Source of the DNA: Microcebus murinus
Taxonomy: Eukaryota > Chordata > Mammalia > Primates > Cheirogaleidae
NCBI RefSeq assembly: GCF_040939455.1
Contig: NC_134126.1
Coordinates: 2,352,375-2,416,374, forward strand
Length of the DNA: 64,000 nt
Direction: 5' to 3'
This document shows positions 51,865 through 64,000 of the stretch, piece after piece; within the stretch, counting starts at the first letter, position 1, and every line of letters begins with the position of its first letter. The position numbers and the translations under genes were made by a program. The notes below the pieces were generated by a model. The model did not search any database and had not been told where the DNA came from. It saw nothing but the letters and a program-made list of their open reading frames with translations.

Positions 51865-51990
51865 TGTGCAGAGGTGCACTCACACAGTCTCAGCTACTTG
51901 GAAGGCTGTGGTGGGAGGATTGCTTGAGCCCAGAAGTTTGAGACCAGTCTGTGAGATATAGCAGGACCCATCTCTTAAAAATTTTTTTGA
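51865..51990 (+). mobile_element. Old Alu/FLAM-like monomer
   Basis: CTCAGCTACTTGGAAGGCTG followed by GAGGATTGCTTGAGCCCAG and GAGACCAGTCTGTGAG resembles a single diverged Alu monomer, with no strepsirrhine linker. Confidence 0.65.
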
Positions 51991-54900
51991 GGAAAAACAC
52001 TTGACCAACCTTGAGTATATAACTCAGACAATCTCTTGAATAATGTATATATTTAATAGAGATACTTTTAGCTATGTAAGTTGTCAAAATATTTCAGTTC
52101 TATCCAACTTTTGTCAAGAAGTTCCTGGAAAGTGTACTGTAAACAAGAAAGCAAATCAAGAGATGGTCAAGTCAGACGAGTGGTGGAAAAATGTCTAGAA
52201 TGACAGTTGAGTTGATGTCAAAGAGCAAAACTCCAGGAGGGCAGAAGCCTATTAATGCCATCTAAGATTAAAAAAAAATAAGTAACTGATAGATTACTTG
52301 AAATATGTGATAATATTGAGAAGGGTTTTATATAATTGTTGGAGAGTTTGGTTTAGGCAGGAAGAATATACAAATCTAAACTCTGGAATAATTCCTAACA
52401 CCTGGGCGACATAATACAACTTACAATGCAATTTTAGTATAGAATTTGTCTCTTTCATTCTTATATAGAGATGCAATTGTGACATCACTACCCTGAGAAG
52501 ATAAAGGAAAAGAAATGCTGTGTGAATGTATGTGCTTAAGTATTAAGAGTATATTTTGTTTATATGAGAATATTCATAGTGAGGGGAGTGTTGCAATACT
52601 GCTCAATCTCAATCTTCTATAAGGGAAATGAACAGTCTTTAAAACTGGAAAATCAAGAAATATCAAAATAAGTGTAATCTGAGAATTTCAGGTAAGTAAC
52701 TAAAGAAATAGCTAAATTATTTAAGGTGGTTGTTTCTGGGGAGTGTTATTTGGCTGTGTGGCAGAGTTTTAGTATCAATCTGGTAATATTATATAATTTT
52801 TAAACTATGTTGATGTGTTACTTTGATAAAAACAATTTTTTAAAATACCATTAAAATTTTGGAACCTGTTAAAAAATACAAAAAGTCATTACCAAACACT
52901 TATTGAGTCTCTGATATATCCAAGTTTCATTTTACTAAATGTGATCATATTAGTAAGAAATGACTACTGGTTTCTCTGGGGAATAATTGGAGATTAGAAG
53001 TTAAAATTTTGATGTGTTATTTTCTCTAGGAAAATTGCCATGAATCCATAAGGTTAAATACTCATCTTATGTACTTTCCTAATATCCTAAATGTTTCTTG
53101 TCATAATTAAATACACATTTTATTGTGACTAGCCAGTGTCTATTTGCCACTAGATTGTGATCTCAACAAAGGTAGGAGTTGTGTGTGCCATGTCGATTCC
53201 CACTACCTAACAAGCAGCTGCTGCAGCATTGGCCTTGAGCATATATTTGTTGAATTAATGCTGAATGAATAGCATTTCTTTCTCTAATGAAAATTTTTGT
53301 CTGGTTAAAATGGTAGAAAACTACATATCCAATCATTAGGTCTTAGAATTGCATCATTGACTTTTATTTACTGTTTAATCTCCTGGATTGTGAGATATTT
53401 TACAATCTATAATTATTTTAAAAGTATATTTATTACAGTCTCTTGGCACATTTTAGGCACATTTACAAACCAAAGACCATTTGAGAATTTGCATCACAGT
53501 CCTAATTTCATTAGCTTTGATTAGGAAGTAAAGATTTAGGAAAAGTATAATATTAGTGGTTTAAAAAGGCAAAAACCATTTATTACTCTTTGATTAAATT
53601 TCTAATCAGTATTCATTTTCAGTTTCTTCCAAGTTACACTAGAGCATAGCAAATAAAAAACAAATCACCAGGCCTGGCAACATTTAAAATATGAATGTCA
53701 CTTTCCAAATTCATTATTTTGTTTTCCTCAAGGCAACAGACAGCTCAGCTTTCGTGGTAAGGAATTCCTCTGTGGTCATTTCTATGCATTAAAAGACTTT
53801 AAATTTTCTGAGACATTATTTGGGCTTGATCTAAAAAATGCTGAAGGCAAACACAGACTATTTACAGTATGCCTTTTCTCCACCTAAATGTCTTTTACTA
53901 TATTATTCCAATACCTGTCAGTATATCTGATAATAAGAGTCTTTTCGCTTCTAAATGTTGTTCATTTCATTAATTTAATATATGACATAGACCTTCATTT
54001 TTGAAAACTGCATCAATATATCCCCCTCAAGTAATGTGAACTGAGGGAAAAAAGCAAGTTATATTCCTTTCCATAGCCTAATTCCCTTCTTAGTTAGTCA
54101 CACTGCCAGGTGTGTCCCATAAATGAATTCAAAGACAATTTAATGTAGTAGTTTTCTGCAACAGCATTGTTAAATATTATAGTAGTGTCTCTAATTCATT
54201 CAATATATCAAAGCTTTATTTCTAAAATTATATTTTTAATAACAAATGCACTCAAATTTTATGACTTTAATCTTATGAGTAAAAGAAAGAAGCCTTTATA
54301 TAAATAATATAGACAAATCCTTAAATGGCTGGCGATTTTTCCTTAGCAGTTATTTCAGTCTAAACTCTTTTTGATTGTTATTTTATTACTCAGTCTGAAT
54401 TCTGGAGTATTTATCTTAACCTGTTCTTACACAGTTTTCTGGTTTATAAATATATCATTGTTTTCTCTATCTAGTTTGTACTTCAAAGCACTACCCTTGA
54501 ACCCTCTTCTCTTATTTTTAAAATAATAGATTATGCATTTCCATTTAGCTGTGACAAGATTAATGAAAATTCAGTTTCGGACTTCACAAAACTGAGTTTC
54601 TAGAATCTACAAATGTAACCTGTCTCAACTTTAAGTAGGTTTACTCAGTCAATTCTCGCAATTAGCCTATGGAGTATGCATTTTAATATTTTTCTCATTT
54701 ACTGAATTGTTGAATGGTTGAAGAATTTCTCCAAGGCCCCACAGCTATTAAATACGAAGATTCTACTCCAATATGTTTGACTCCAGAGTGCAAGTGCTTG
54801 ACCTTTATGCTATGTAGTGTAGTTGTTATGTCTGTATAATATTCATTCGTAAAGTGCACATTACTTTCAAATATGTCTTAGGGTGTGGGAAATTATTTTC

Positions 54901-57900
54901 ACTGACTTCAACTACTTTATAATTTTTTACATGTTAAATGCCACTAACATATACTAGTACATTGCAAATAAAAAATAAAAGTAACATAATTAATTTAGCA
55001 GGTTAGAGTATTTTTCTTTAAAACTTTTTATGCAGATATATTTTTATGTAATTGAAATTATGCTGTTTATGGATTTATGTCTTCATGTTCTTTTTTAGTA
55101 TTGCATCCATCAGTTTCTCAAGTCAATATTGCATCATAATTACTTTAATCATGATCATATTCTTTTAGCTTCTAATCTTTAGAATATATTTATTTTGCTA
55201 GCATCATAGTTTGGGTAATATCCTCAACTATATTAATATTGAAAATATTAAACCTTTTATGTATTAATTACTTTATTTATTTTCAGAAGGAAAATTAACA
55301 ATTTAAAAATATTTATTTTTCTTAAACAAAACTAAATTCTTACAGAAATTTAGACCAAATTTCCACTCCTAGTAGTAGTGTTTTTCTCTCAACACAGCTA
55401 ACAAAATTGGAATATTATCAGATTTTTAAATTGTTAATTTAATACTCATAGATTTTATAGTTTTTAATATTTACTTATTTTCAAATGGATTTTATAGTTT
55501 TTATATATTTATGGGCTTTTATTTCTATTCTATTTGTAGTGTATTTCATTTATGGCTGGTAATTATTAAATTGTCTGATTTATTGTAGATGTATTCTATT
55601 TTTATTTCCCTTTAAATTATATGTGATTTTTTTTAAGTTCTAAAATTTCAAGCTTCCTTTATGAAGTGATATTTATTTTTTGTGAATGTACTATTTCTTT
55701 ATGATTTAGAATTGATTATATACATACCTTTTGGATAATTTCTTTTGGCTGCTATAGTTTTAGCTCATAATTGTACTTCATATGCACTTATTATTGAAAT
55801 GATAAAAAGTGATTAAATGTTTTATTCCTATCTTCTAATTATACTGGTTTTAGTAAAAACTACATAGACATGTGTATGTAAGAATAAGTGGAATTCTGTG
55901 TAGTTTGGGCATGCAGATGGTTTGTCCAAAAATGCTAGACAAGGTGTTACTATAAAATAAAAACTACTGCCTTTCTAAATAATTAATTTGTATCAAGTCA
56001 ATGGAGTCCTGTTGTATGTATCACAACAACATATGTTATAGAAGAAAGGTGACCATTTAATCTTTCATCAAATCTGGAGCACTATTATTAATCTTACCTG
56101 GACAACAAGCATAAACTGGAACTGTCCTAGGAAAACTAGGGACAATTAGGTGACTTCACTGCCATATTCTTACATTTGGTTTTTGCCTTTGTGCTGTCTG
56201 CCTTTCTCTACCTTGTGGATAGATAACCAATACTGGCTAATTGAACAATTTGCAAATGTGACCAAAACCAGTGTTTCATTGACAAGTTGCACAGTATGAC
56301 AACCCAGAGTGCTTATTGTTTGTGAACAAATATATTAAATAAAGTTGTACAAATATATACATAGAAGTTATACTAAGAGCAAGCTTCAAAAGTAGCAAAA
56401 TGTGCTAGGAATCATATATTTAAGCATTCATTCACTTAAAATGAATCAACATTTTCCCCCATTTTTCAGGAAGATAAGTCATCAGCAATACATATAGAGC
56501 TAATCATATTTAAAAGTCACTCCGAACTTGAATCACAAAAAATTATAAACCAGACATTAAAACTGATTGTACAAATAAAAGTATAAATGAAGAAGGTTTT
56601 AGTTACCTTCTTAAATCAGGATGGACTGATACAAGTTTAGTCTCTAAAAGTGAGTATTTATTTCAATATTTTCTGAAGTTCTCTGTTATTCTTAATCTGT
56701 TTACTTAAACTCTGGGAATAGACATTTATGATTTAATTGAAGTCAGCTTTTTTCAGTAGACTTTATATAAAACACGTCTTTTTTGACTTGTTCAATGGCA
56801 CCTTGGAAATTTAAAAAAGTGATACAAAGTATTTCTTAAGTAATAATTTAACATCATTAAAATCTAATAAGAGATTGGATATTTTCAAATGCTGAATAAT
56901 TTGAATTGAATTGATTTTTCCATTATGGATCCTTATTTCTTAGATATATGATATTCATAAATACAACACTGATACATTGAAATATTGAGTTCCAAACCAC
57001 AAACTTTAAATACCTTTCTAAAAATATAACAATGTAAAATGATAGTTTTAAAATTAAAATAAATTTTAAAAATCATTAACACTTATATTTTTCCACATTT
57101 CCTTTGTTCTCAGAAAGACATTCCAATTATTTGTTGCCCCGTGATTGATGAAAGAAACAATGGAAAAAGATGAAAAGATGAAAATTTTATATATTCTTCA
57201 AAGGAAATCATTATTCAACCATGAGGAATAGTAATCTTGATAAAGAGATCAATTACAAATAGCTCTGTGTGTTCATTCAGAATTGTATGCTTTCAGTAAT
57301 GAACTGCACATCATCATTAAAAAGGCTGGATACAAATCATTGAAATTTGATTTAATGAAATCCAAAGAACACATTATTATTATTTGCCTTAGGTGTGCAA
57401 TATAATGATTTGGTTTGTTTCAAGATACATAGCCAGAGAAAATAAATCACACATTTAAAAAAGCTTACTTTTTTGCTCATTTTTATTTGTACCTGAAACT
57501 TCAAGGCTTTTCTAGAAGCAATAGACAACACAGTCCCCCTACAAATGGCATTATATTCTTACTATTGAAAATCTAAAGGTCTACTGTAGTTTATTTTCAT
57601 TAGAATGAAAGCATCCAGCCTCCAAAGAGCAGTAATATGATATTTTAGGTAATTATCCTGTTTTATTCACTTATGCACTGTGTGCCTAAAAATATACCTG
57701 TACTTACAACATTTCTGAAGGTTAATTTCCGCTATGCTGGTAGCTAAATTGCCTTACATTGTCTTTTAATAACCTACATGTAGACAAACTCCTATAGAAA
57801 TCTTAAGGCGTATACCTTGGATTCTCGAAGTAATGTCAAATCTATTGAGAGTGTCATGATTGGGGTCTTGTAGAATAGTGCTTTTATCAAAAAGTTTAAA

Positions 57901-57906
57901 CATCTA
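51991..57906. other. Long AT-rich intergenic stretch
   Basis: Nearly 6 kb without a recognisable gene, RNA gene or young mobile element, in contrast to the rest of the window. It could hold old unrecognised repeats or regulatory DNA. Nothing in the sequence lets me choose. Confidence 0.5.
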
Positions 57907-58240
57907 GGCCAGGCATGGTGGCTCACACCTGTAATCCCAGCACTCTGGGAGGCCTAGGTGGGAGGATCGCTCAAGGTCGGGAGTTCAAGACCAGCCTGAG
58001 CAAGAGCGAGATGCTGTCTCTACTAAAAATAGAAAGAAATTATCTGGACAACTAAAAATATATATAGAAAAATTTAGCCGGGCATGATGGCACATACCTG
58101 TAGTTTCAGCTATTCAGGAGGCTGAGATGGAAGGATCGCTTAAACCCAGAAATTTGAGGTTGCTGTGAGCTAGGCTGATGCCATGGCACTATAGCTTGGG
58201 CAACAGAGTTAGACTCTGTCTCAAACAATATATATATATA
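57907..58240 (+). mobile_element. Alu SINE (strepsirrhine type)
   Basis: A plus-strand Alu (GGCCAGGCATGGTGGCTCA) has the lemur-type linker ATTATCTGGACAACTAAAAA and an A/TA-rich tail. It is more diverged than the Alus at 66 and 26764. TSDs are unclear. Confidence 0.9.
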
Positions 58241-58398
58241 TTTTTCATCTCTCTTCTCTTCATTTTGTTTCATTTTTTACTTTAAAACAAAATCCAAAAT
58301 ATATTCCTTAGAGAAAAGTTTAGAATGTTTATCAGAAGCAAGGGGATTGTAGTATACAACAGCTTGACTATGAGAATCAGTTTAGAGAATTGGAATTA

Positions 58399-59663
58399 GG
58401 AATGTGATATATTTTTTTATTTCAGCATATTATGGGGGTACAAATGTTAAGGTTACATCTATTGCCCATACCCCCCTCCCCGCTCAAGTCAGAGCTTCAA
58501 GTGTGACCATCTCTCAAACGTTGCACATCTCACTCATTATGTTTGTATATACCCATCCCCTCCTTCTACCCACCCGACACCTGATAAATGTTATTCCTAT
58601 ATGTCCACTTAGGTGTTGATCTGTTAATACCAATTTGCTGGTGAGTACATGTGGTGCTTGTTTTTCCATTCTTGAGATAACTTCACTTAGTAAAATGGGT
58701 TCCAGCTCTATCCAGGAAAATACCAGAGATGCTATATCACCGTTGTTTCTTAAAGCTGAATAGTATTCCATGGTATACATATATCACATTTTATTAATCC
58801 ACTCATGAACTGATGGACACTTGGGTTGTTCTACAGCTTTGCAATTGTGAATTGTGCTGCTATAAACATTCGAGTGCAGGTGTCTTTTTCATAAACTGAC
58901 TTTTGATCTTTTGGGTAGATACCCAGCAGTGGAATTGCTGGAACAAATGGTAGATCTACCTGTATCACTTTAAGGTATCTCCATTTTCTTTTCCATAGGG
59001 GTTGAACTAGTTTGCAGTCCCACCAGCAGTGTAGGAGTGTTCCTATCTCTCTGCATCCATGCCAACATTTATTGTTTGGGGACTTTTTTTTTTTTTTTTT
59101 TTTTTTATTGAGACAGAGTCTCGCTTTTGTTGCCCAGGCTAGAGTGAGTGCCATGGCGTCAGCCTAGCTCACAGCAACCTCAAACTCCTGGGCTCGAGCG
59201 ATCCTTCTGCCTCAGCCTCCCTGGTAGCTGGGACTACAGGCATGTGCCACCATGCCCGGCTAATTTTTTATATATATATCAGTTGGCCAATTGATTTCTT
59301 TCTATTTATAGTAGAGACGGGGTCTCGCTCTTGCTCAGGCTGGTTTTGAACTCCTGACCTTGAGCAATCCGCCCACCTCGGCCTCCCAAGAGCTAGGATT
59401 ACAGGCGTGAGCCACAGCGCCCGGCCTGTTTGGGGACTTTTTGATAAAGGCCATTCTTACTGGATATAGGTGATATTTCATTGCAGTTTTGATTTGAATT
59501 TCCCTGATGATTAGAGATGTTGAGCATTTTTTCATATGTTTATTGGCCATCATTCTGTCTTCTTTTGAAAAATTTCTGTTCATGTCTTTTGCCCATTTTT
59601 TGATAGGGTTGTTTGATTTTTTCTTGCTGATTTTCCTGAGTTCTAAATGATGGAATGTGATAT
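58399..59663 (-). mobile_element. 5'-truncated L1 with TSD, split by Alu
   Basis: A minus-strand L1 (3'UTR at 58415 to ORF2 near 59645) is flanked by GGAATGTGATAT at 58399-58410 and 59652-59663. ORF2 C-terminal blocks are readable ([39 protein letters not shown]). An Alu interrupts it at 59089-59426. Confidence 0.92.
59073..59442 (-). mobile_element. Alu SINE inside L1, with TSDs
   Basis: A minus-strand Alu is flanked by TGTTTGGGGACTTTTT at 59073-59088 and 59427-59442. It has the lemur-type linker (ATCAGTTGGCCAATTGATTT) and a T-run of about 23 bases at its tail. Confidence 0.95.
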
Positions 59664-60067
59664 TTTTTATCCAGTAATATAAATTGAGGAATTGATGGAG
59701 GATGGGACAGTAAGTAGATATCTATATAGATTGTTCACAACACATTTTGTTGGATGTGCTGTGTGAAGACAAGTAATGTCTCTTTAAATGCATTTGTAAT
59801 ATGGTTAAGCATTTACTTTTAAACCACTGGATGTGGATTCCTGCTTCTATAAATTAATCACTGCATAAATATTGAACAATGCAAGCCATAGTTTTTCAGA
59901 CTTTTATTAGAAAGAAAAATAAGTTATAGAAAGAACATAATATGGCCTAACAATTTTCCACAAAGCTCTGTAATCTTATTAAATATTTAAAGTGCCCTAC
60001 TGTAACAATGTACACTGATTTTTTTCCTTAGATATATAGGCTTAAATCTTATAAAATTGAATACAAT

Positions 60068-60382
60068 CATGCATTGGTTAACAACAACATATTAGGAAAG
60101 GCAATGTCATCTTGCAAACATCGAGTGTACTTACACAAATCTAGATGGTATAGCCCACTACTCACCTAGGCTATATGGTATAACCTACTGCTTCTATGCT
60201 ACAAACTTGTATAGCATGCTAGTGCACTGAATACTGAGGCAAGTGTAACACAATGGTAAGTATTTGTGTATTTAAACATATGTAAACATAGAAAAGGTAA
60301 AGTAAAAGCATAGTAATATAATCTTATGGCATCTCCCATAGTATATTTTGTCTGTCTTTGACTGAAATGTCACTGCATGTAT
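60068..60382. mobile_element. Tigger-type DNA transposon remnant
   Basis: CAATCATGCATTGGTTAACA at the left and (reverse complement) ATACATGCAGTGACATTTCA at the right resemble Tigger inverted ends. The interior has GTGTACTTACACAAATCTAG, CACCTAGGCTATATGGTATA and CACAATGGTAAGTATTTGTG, a block I associate with primate Tigger (TcMar) elements. No transposase is present. It is an internally deleted copy of about 315 bp. Confidence 0.65.
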
Positions 60383-60505
60383 TAGTGGTGTTAATACATA
60401 AAATGTATCCCATTTCAAAATAAGTGTATAATAATCACTCAAAGTACCTTTCTTCAGGAACAAAAGGTCTCCTTAATGTGATCTTTGAAACAGATTTTTA
60501 ATATA

Positions 60506-60581
60506 AAAGGGCTGTCCAGAAAATATCCAGCCATGTACCTATTCACATTATAATGGCTGGATACTTTCTGAACAACCCTCT
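60506..60581. mobile_element. Palindromic mariner-like MITE
   Basis: Two 27-base arms, 60508-60534 and 60553-60579, are inverted repeats matching at 24 of 27 positions around an 18-base loop. The arms begin AGGGCTGTCCAGAAAATATC and (reverse complement) AGGGTTGTTCAGAAAGTATC, mariner-like ends. The whole would fold as a hairpin. Flanking TATAA/TTATA offers a TA target but cannot be proven. Confidence 0.65.
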
Positions 60582-60888
60582 TATACCCTATTATCTTAAA
60601 CATGAAAAGAAAAACAAGCCAAAAATTGATTCTTACCTATTATAATTTCACTTTTGGAAATCAACATCATTCTAATTTTTTTTGTTTTGGTTTTATTTTT
60701 ACAAATTGTTGTCAGTAATAAAAAAAATCTTTATTATATATGTTTGATATGTGATAGGTTACATAGCTACTGGAAATCCCCTCTGGATTACATGGTACAA
60801 CTTAAATATAGAAGGCATGTCTTTAGATGTCTGTTTTTTATTTCTCAGTAGCACAGAACCTAGAGCAAAGTAAAAAAAAGTATATATT

Positions 60889-63800
60889 TACCTCTTTAGT
60901 TAAATATATTCCTAGGTACTTTATTTTCTTTGTTGCTATTTTGAAGGGAACTGAATCTTTGATTTGGTTCTCACTTGTACTGTTGTTGGCATATATGAAT
61001 GCCTCTGATTTCTGTGTGTTGATCTTGTATTCTGAGACTTTACCAAATTCATTTATCAGCTCAAGGAGTCTCTTGGTTGAATCCATGGGGTTTACTAGGT
61101 ATAATATCATGTCATCAGCTAAGAGTGAGAGTTTGATCTCTTCTGCTCCCTGTTGGACGCCCTTAATTCCACTGTCTTGTCTGACTGCTGTAGCAAGGAC
61201 TTCCAGCACTATGTTGAATAGAAGTGGAGATAGTGGGCAACCTTGTCTTCCAGTTCTAAGTGGGAATGCTTTCAATTTTTCCCTATTCAGTATGATATTG
61301 GCTGTGGGTTTATCATATACAGCTTGTATCATTTTTAGGTAAGCCCCATCTATGCCTATTTTGTTGAGCGTTCTTATCTTAAAAGGGTGTTGAATTTTGT
61401 CAAATGCTTTTCCTGCGTCTATTGAGAGGATCATAGGGTCTTTGTTTTTGCTTCTGTTTATATGGTGAATTACATTTATAGATTTGCATATGTTGAACCA
61501 TCCCTGCATCCCTGGGATGAAGCCCACTTGGTTGTGATGAATTATTTTCTTGACAAGCACCTGGATTCAATTGGCTAGGATTTTGTTGAGAATTTTTGCA
61601 TCTATATTCATAAGGGATATTGGTCTGTAGTTTTATTTTTTTGTTGCATCCTTTGCTGGTTTTGATAAGGGTTGTGTTCACTTCATAAGATGTGTCAGGG
61701 AAGATTTCATCCTTCTCGATGTTGTGGAATAATTTCTGCAGGATAGGCACCAGTTCTTCCTCTAGGTGTGGTAAAATTTGGATGTGAAACCATCTGGTCT
61801 AGGACTTTTCTTTTTAGGAAGGTTTTTTTATTCCTGTTTGAATTTCAGTACTTGATATTGGTCTGTTGAGGAATTCTATTTCTTCCTGGTGGAGCCTAGG
61901 GAGGCTGTGTGTTTCTAAGAAATTGTCCATTTCCTCCGCATTTTCCAGTTTGTGTGCATAGAGGTTTTTGTAGTATTCATAAATTATATCTTGTATCTCC
62001 ATGGCATCAGCTGTAATTTCTCCTTTATTGTTCCTGATGGAGCTTACTAGAGATTTTTCTTTTCTGCTTTTCATTAGTCTAGCCAAAGGTATGTCGATTT
62101 TGTTTATTTTTTCAAAGAACCAACTTTTTGTTTTATTAATTTTCTGTATGGTTTCCCTGTTGTCAATTCTGTTTAGTTCTGATTTGATCTTAAAGATTTC
62201 ACTTCTTCTGGTGGTTTTGGGGTTGGTCTGTTCTTCCTTTTCCAGCTCTTTGAGACGATTCATTAGGTTGTCTATTTGTGATCTTTTAGACTTTGGGATA
62301 TAGACATTTATGGAGATAAACTTTCCTCCCAGGACTGCTTTAGCTGTGTCCCACAGGTTTTGGTAACTTGTGTCTCTTTTGTCATGTAGTTCAAAGAATT
62401 TTTGATTTCCATCTTTATTTCCTCATTTATGAAGTGATCATTCAGCAGAAGGTTGTTTAGTTTCTATGACTTTGTGTAGAAATGAGAACTCCTGTTAGGA
62501 TTGATTTCTACATTTATTCCATTGTGGTCTGAAAAGATACATGGTATAATTTCTATTTTTTAAAATTGTTTGAGACGTGCTTTGAGTTCTAGGATATGGT
62601 CAATCTTAGAGAATGTCCCATGACTTGATGAGAAGAATGTATATTCAGTGGCTTTTGGGTAGAATGTCCTGTAAATGTCAGTCAGGCCCATTTGTTCTAG
62701 GGTTCTGTTTAAGTCCATTATTTCTTTGTTGATTTTCTGTTTGGAGGATCTGTCCTGTGCTGTCAGTGGGGTGTTAAAGTCTCCGACTATTATGGTGTTG
62801 TTGTTTATCCATTTGTTTAGATCAAGTACAGTTTGCTTTATGAATCTGGGTGCATATATATTTAAAATTGTTATGTCTTCTTGTTGAACTGTACCCTTCA
62901 CCATTATATAGTGACCTTCTTCTGTTGATTTAAAAGCTAAGTTATCTGTAATCAGCACCGCCACGCCAGCTTTCTTTTGGCTTCCGTTTGCTTGAAATAT
63001 TGTTCTCTACCCCTTTGCCTTTAGTCTAACTACATCCTTGCAGGTTAAATGTGTTTCCTGAAGGCAGCAGATACTTGGCTTGTGTTTTTTCTATCCATTT
63101 GGCCAGCCTATGTCTCTTGAGTGGGGAGTTCAAGCCATTCAGATTTATTGAGATAACTGATAGGTGTGGCAGATTTCTGTTCATTATGTTGGGTTGAACA
63201 TTGTTGCTTTGTTTTCTCTCTTCAGCCATTGTGGTATCTGGACTTTGATCTTTAGCTTTGAGTAGATTTACATTCGTGAGTTTTTATTGTGTTGATCCAT
63301 GGGTAACACTGTTTTGAGACCTCTACAGGGAGAACTATGGAAATACTGAAGAAAGAAATAGCAGAGGATGTAAACAGGTGGAAGAATATACCATGCTCAA
63401 GGGCCGGCAGAATCAACATTGTTAAAATGTCTATACTGCCCAAAGTGACCTACAGAGTCAATGCAATCCCTATCAAAATACCATCATCATTTTTCACAGA
63501 TATAGAAAAAATAGTTTTATGCTTCGTATGGAACCAGAGAAGACCCCGTATAGCAAAATCAACCCTAGGCAATAAAAACAAAATAGGAGGTATCAATTTA
63601 CCAGACTTGAAACTATACTCTAAGGCTATAGTAATTAAAACAGCTTGGGACTAGCACAAGGACAGAGACATTGACCAGTGGAGCAGAACAGAGAACCCAG
63701 ATATAAAACCATCCTCATATAGCCAACTAATCCTTGACAAAGGAGACAAAAACATACACTGGGGAAAAAGAATCCTTATTCAATAAATGGTGCTAGGAAA

Positions 63801-64000
63801 ACTGGATAGCCACATATAGAAGATTGAAACAGGATCCACACTTTTTACCTCTCACAAAAATCAACTCACGCTAGGTAACAGACTTAAATCTTAGGTGTGA
63901 AACAACAGAAATGAAAAGAAACTTCTCCAAAGAAGACAGAATAATGGCATGCAAACATATAAAGAAATGCCCAACTTCTCTAATTATTAGAGAAATGAAA
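60889..64000 (+). mobile_element. Twin-primed L1, runs off the window
   Basis: 60889 to about 63312 is L1 in minus orientation: ORF2 from its ATG at 63229 (LPHLSVISINLNGLNSPLKR) through the RT domain with [12 protein letters not shown] (the FADD position reads LADD) to GIYLTKEVN. From about 63316 the orientation is plus and picks up exactly where the inverted half left off (DLYRENYG, then EEIAEDVN-like and [20 protein letters not shown]). It continues past 64000 with an internal deletion near 63905. This is a plus-oriented L1 with an inverted 5' half. ORF2 has several frameshifts, so it is inactive. Confidence 0.88.

Overview
This is a piece of a primate nuclear genome, most likely from a strepsirrhine (lemur/loris group). 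It is AT-rich, has no prokaryotic features, and is packed with L1 and Alu retrotransposons. Every younger Alu carries a segment reading TTAGTTGGCCAATTAATTTC or close to it between its monomers; from recall this type belongs to lemurs and their relatives, not to human Alus. A non-autonomous piggyBac-like element and a young hAT-type MITE fit this, since piggyBac activity is documented in mouse lemur. The species call is inference.

No intact protein-coding gene is visible. 1-9.4 kb: an Alu with target-site duplications (TSDs), old repeat debris, and a three-level nest (L1 inside an ERV1 LTR inside an older repeat). 9.4-25.4 kb: more Alus, a ~2.1 kb L1, a Tigger/hAT-age background, a piggyBac MITE with TTAA ends inside an old LTR, and an inverted L1. 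25.6-32.5 kb: a 5'-complete L1 (5'UTR, ORF1, first half of ORF2) that switches abruptly into the 3' part of a gammaretrovirus-like ERV transcript (integrase, internally deleted env, U3-R, poly(A)), all on the minus strand. It looks like one chimeric LINE-made cDNA, although no TSD was found. 32.6-40.3 kb: a 7.7 kb processed retrocopy on the minus strand, bounded by a perfect 14-bp TSD inside an old L1. It contains OPN3 exon 1 spliced directly to the CHML (Rab escort protein 2) coding sequence and a ~4.6 kb 3'UTR ending in poly(A). CHML is itself a retrogene of CHM, so this is a retrocopy of a retrogene. Its OPN3 part holds ~20 tandem copies of a 21-bp unit that appears to derive from seven OPN3 codons. 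41-64 kb: mostly old unique sequence with several nested or inverted L1s, a hAT MITE in an L1, a palindromic mariner-like MITE, a Tigger remnant, and a twin-primed L1 running off the right end.

The genes do not form a pathway. The window is best read as a record of retrotransposition: the same L1 machinery copied itself, Alus, a host mRNA and a retroviral mRNA, leaving poly(A) tails, TSDs, inversions and one probable template switch. Repeat family names come from recall of consensus features, with no database search.
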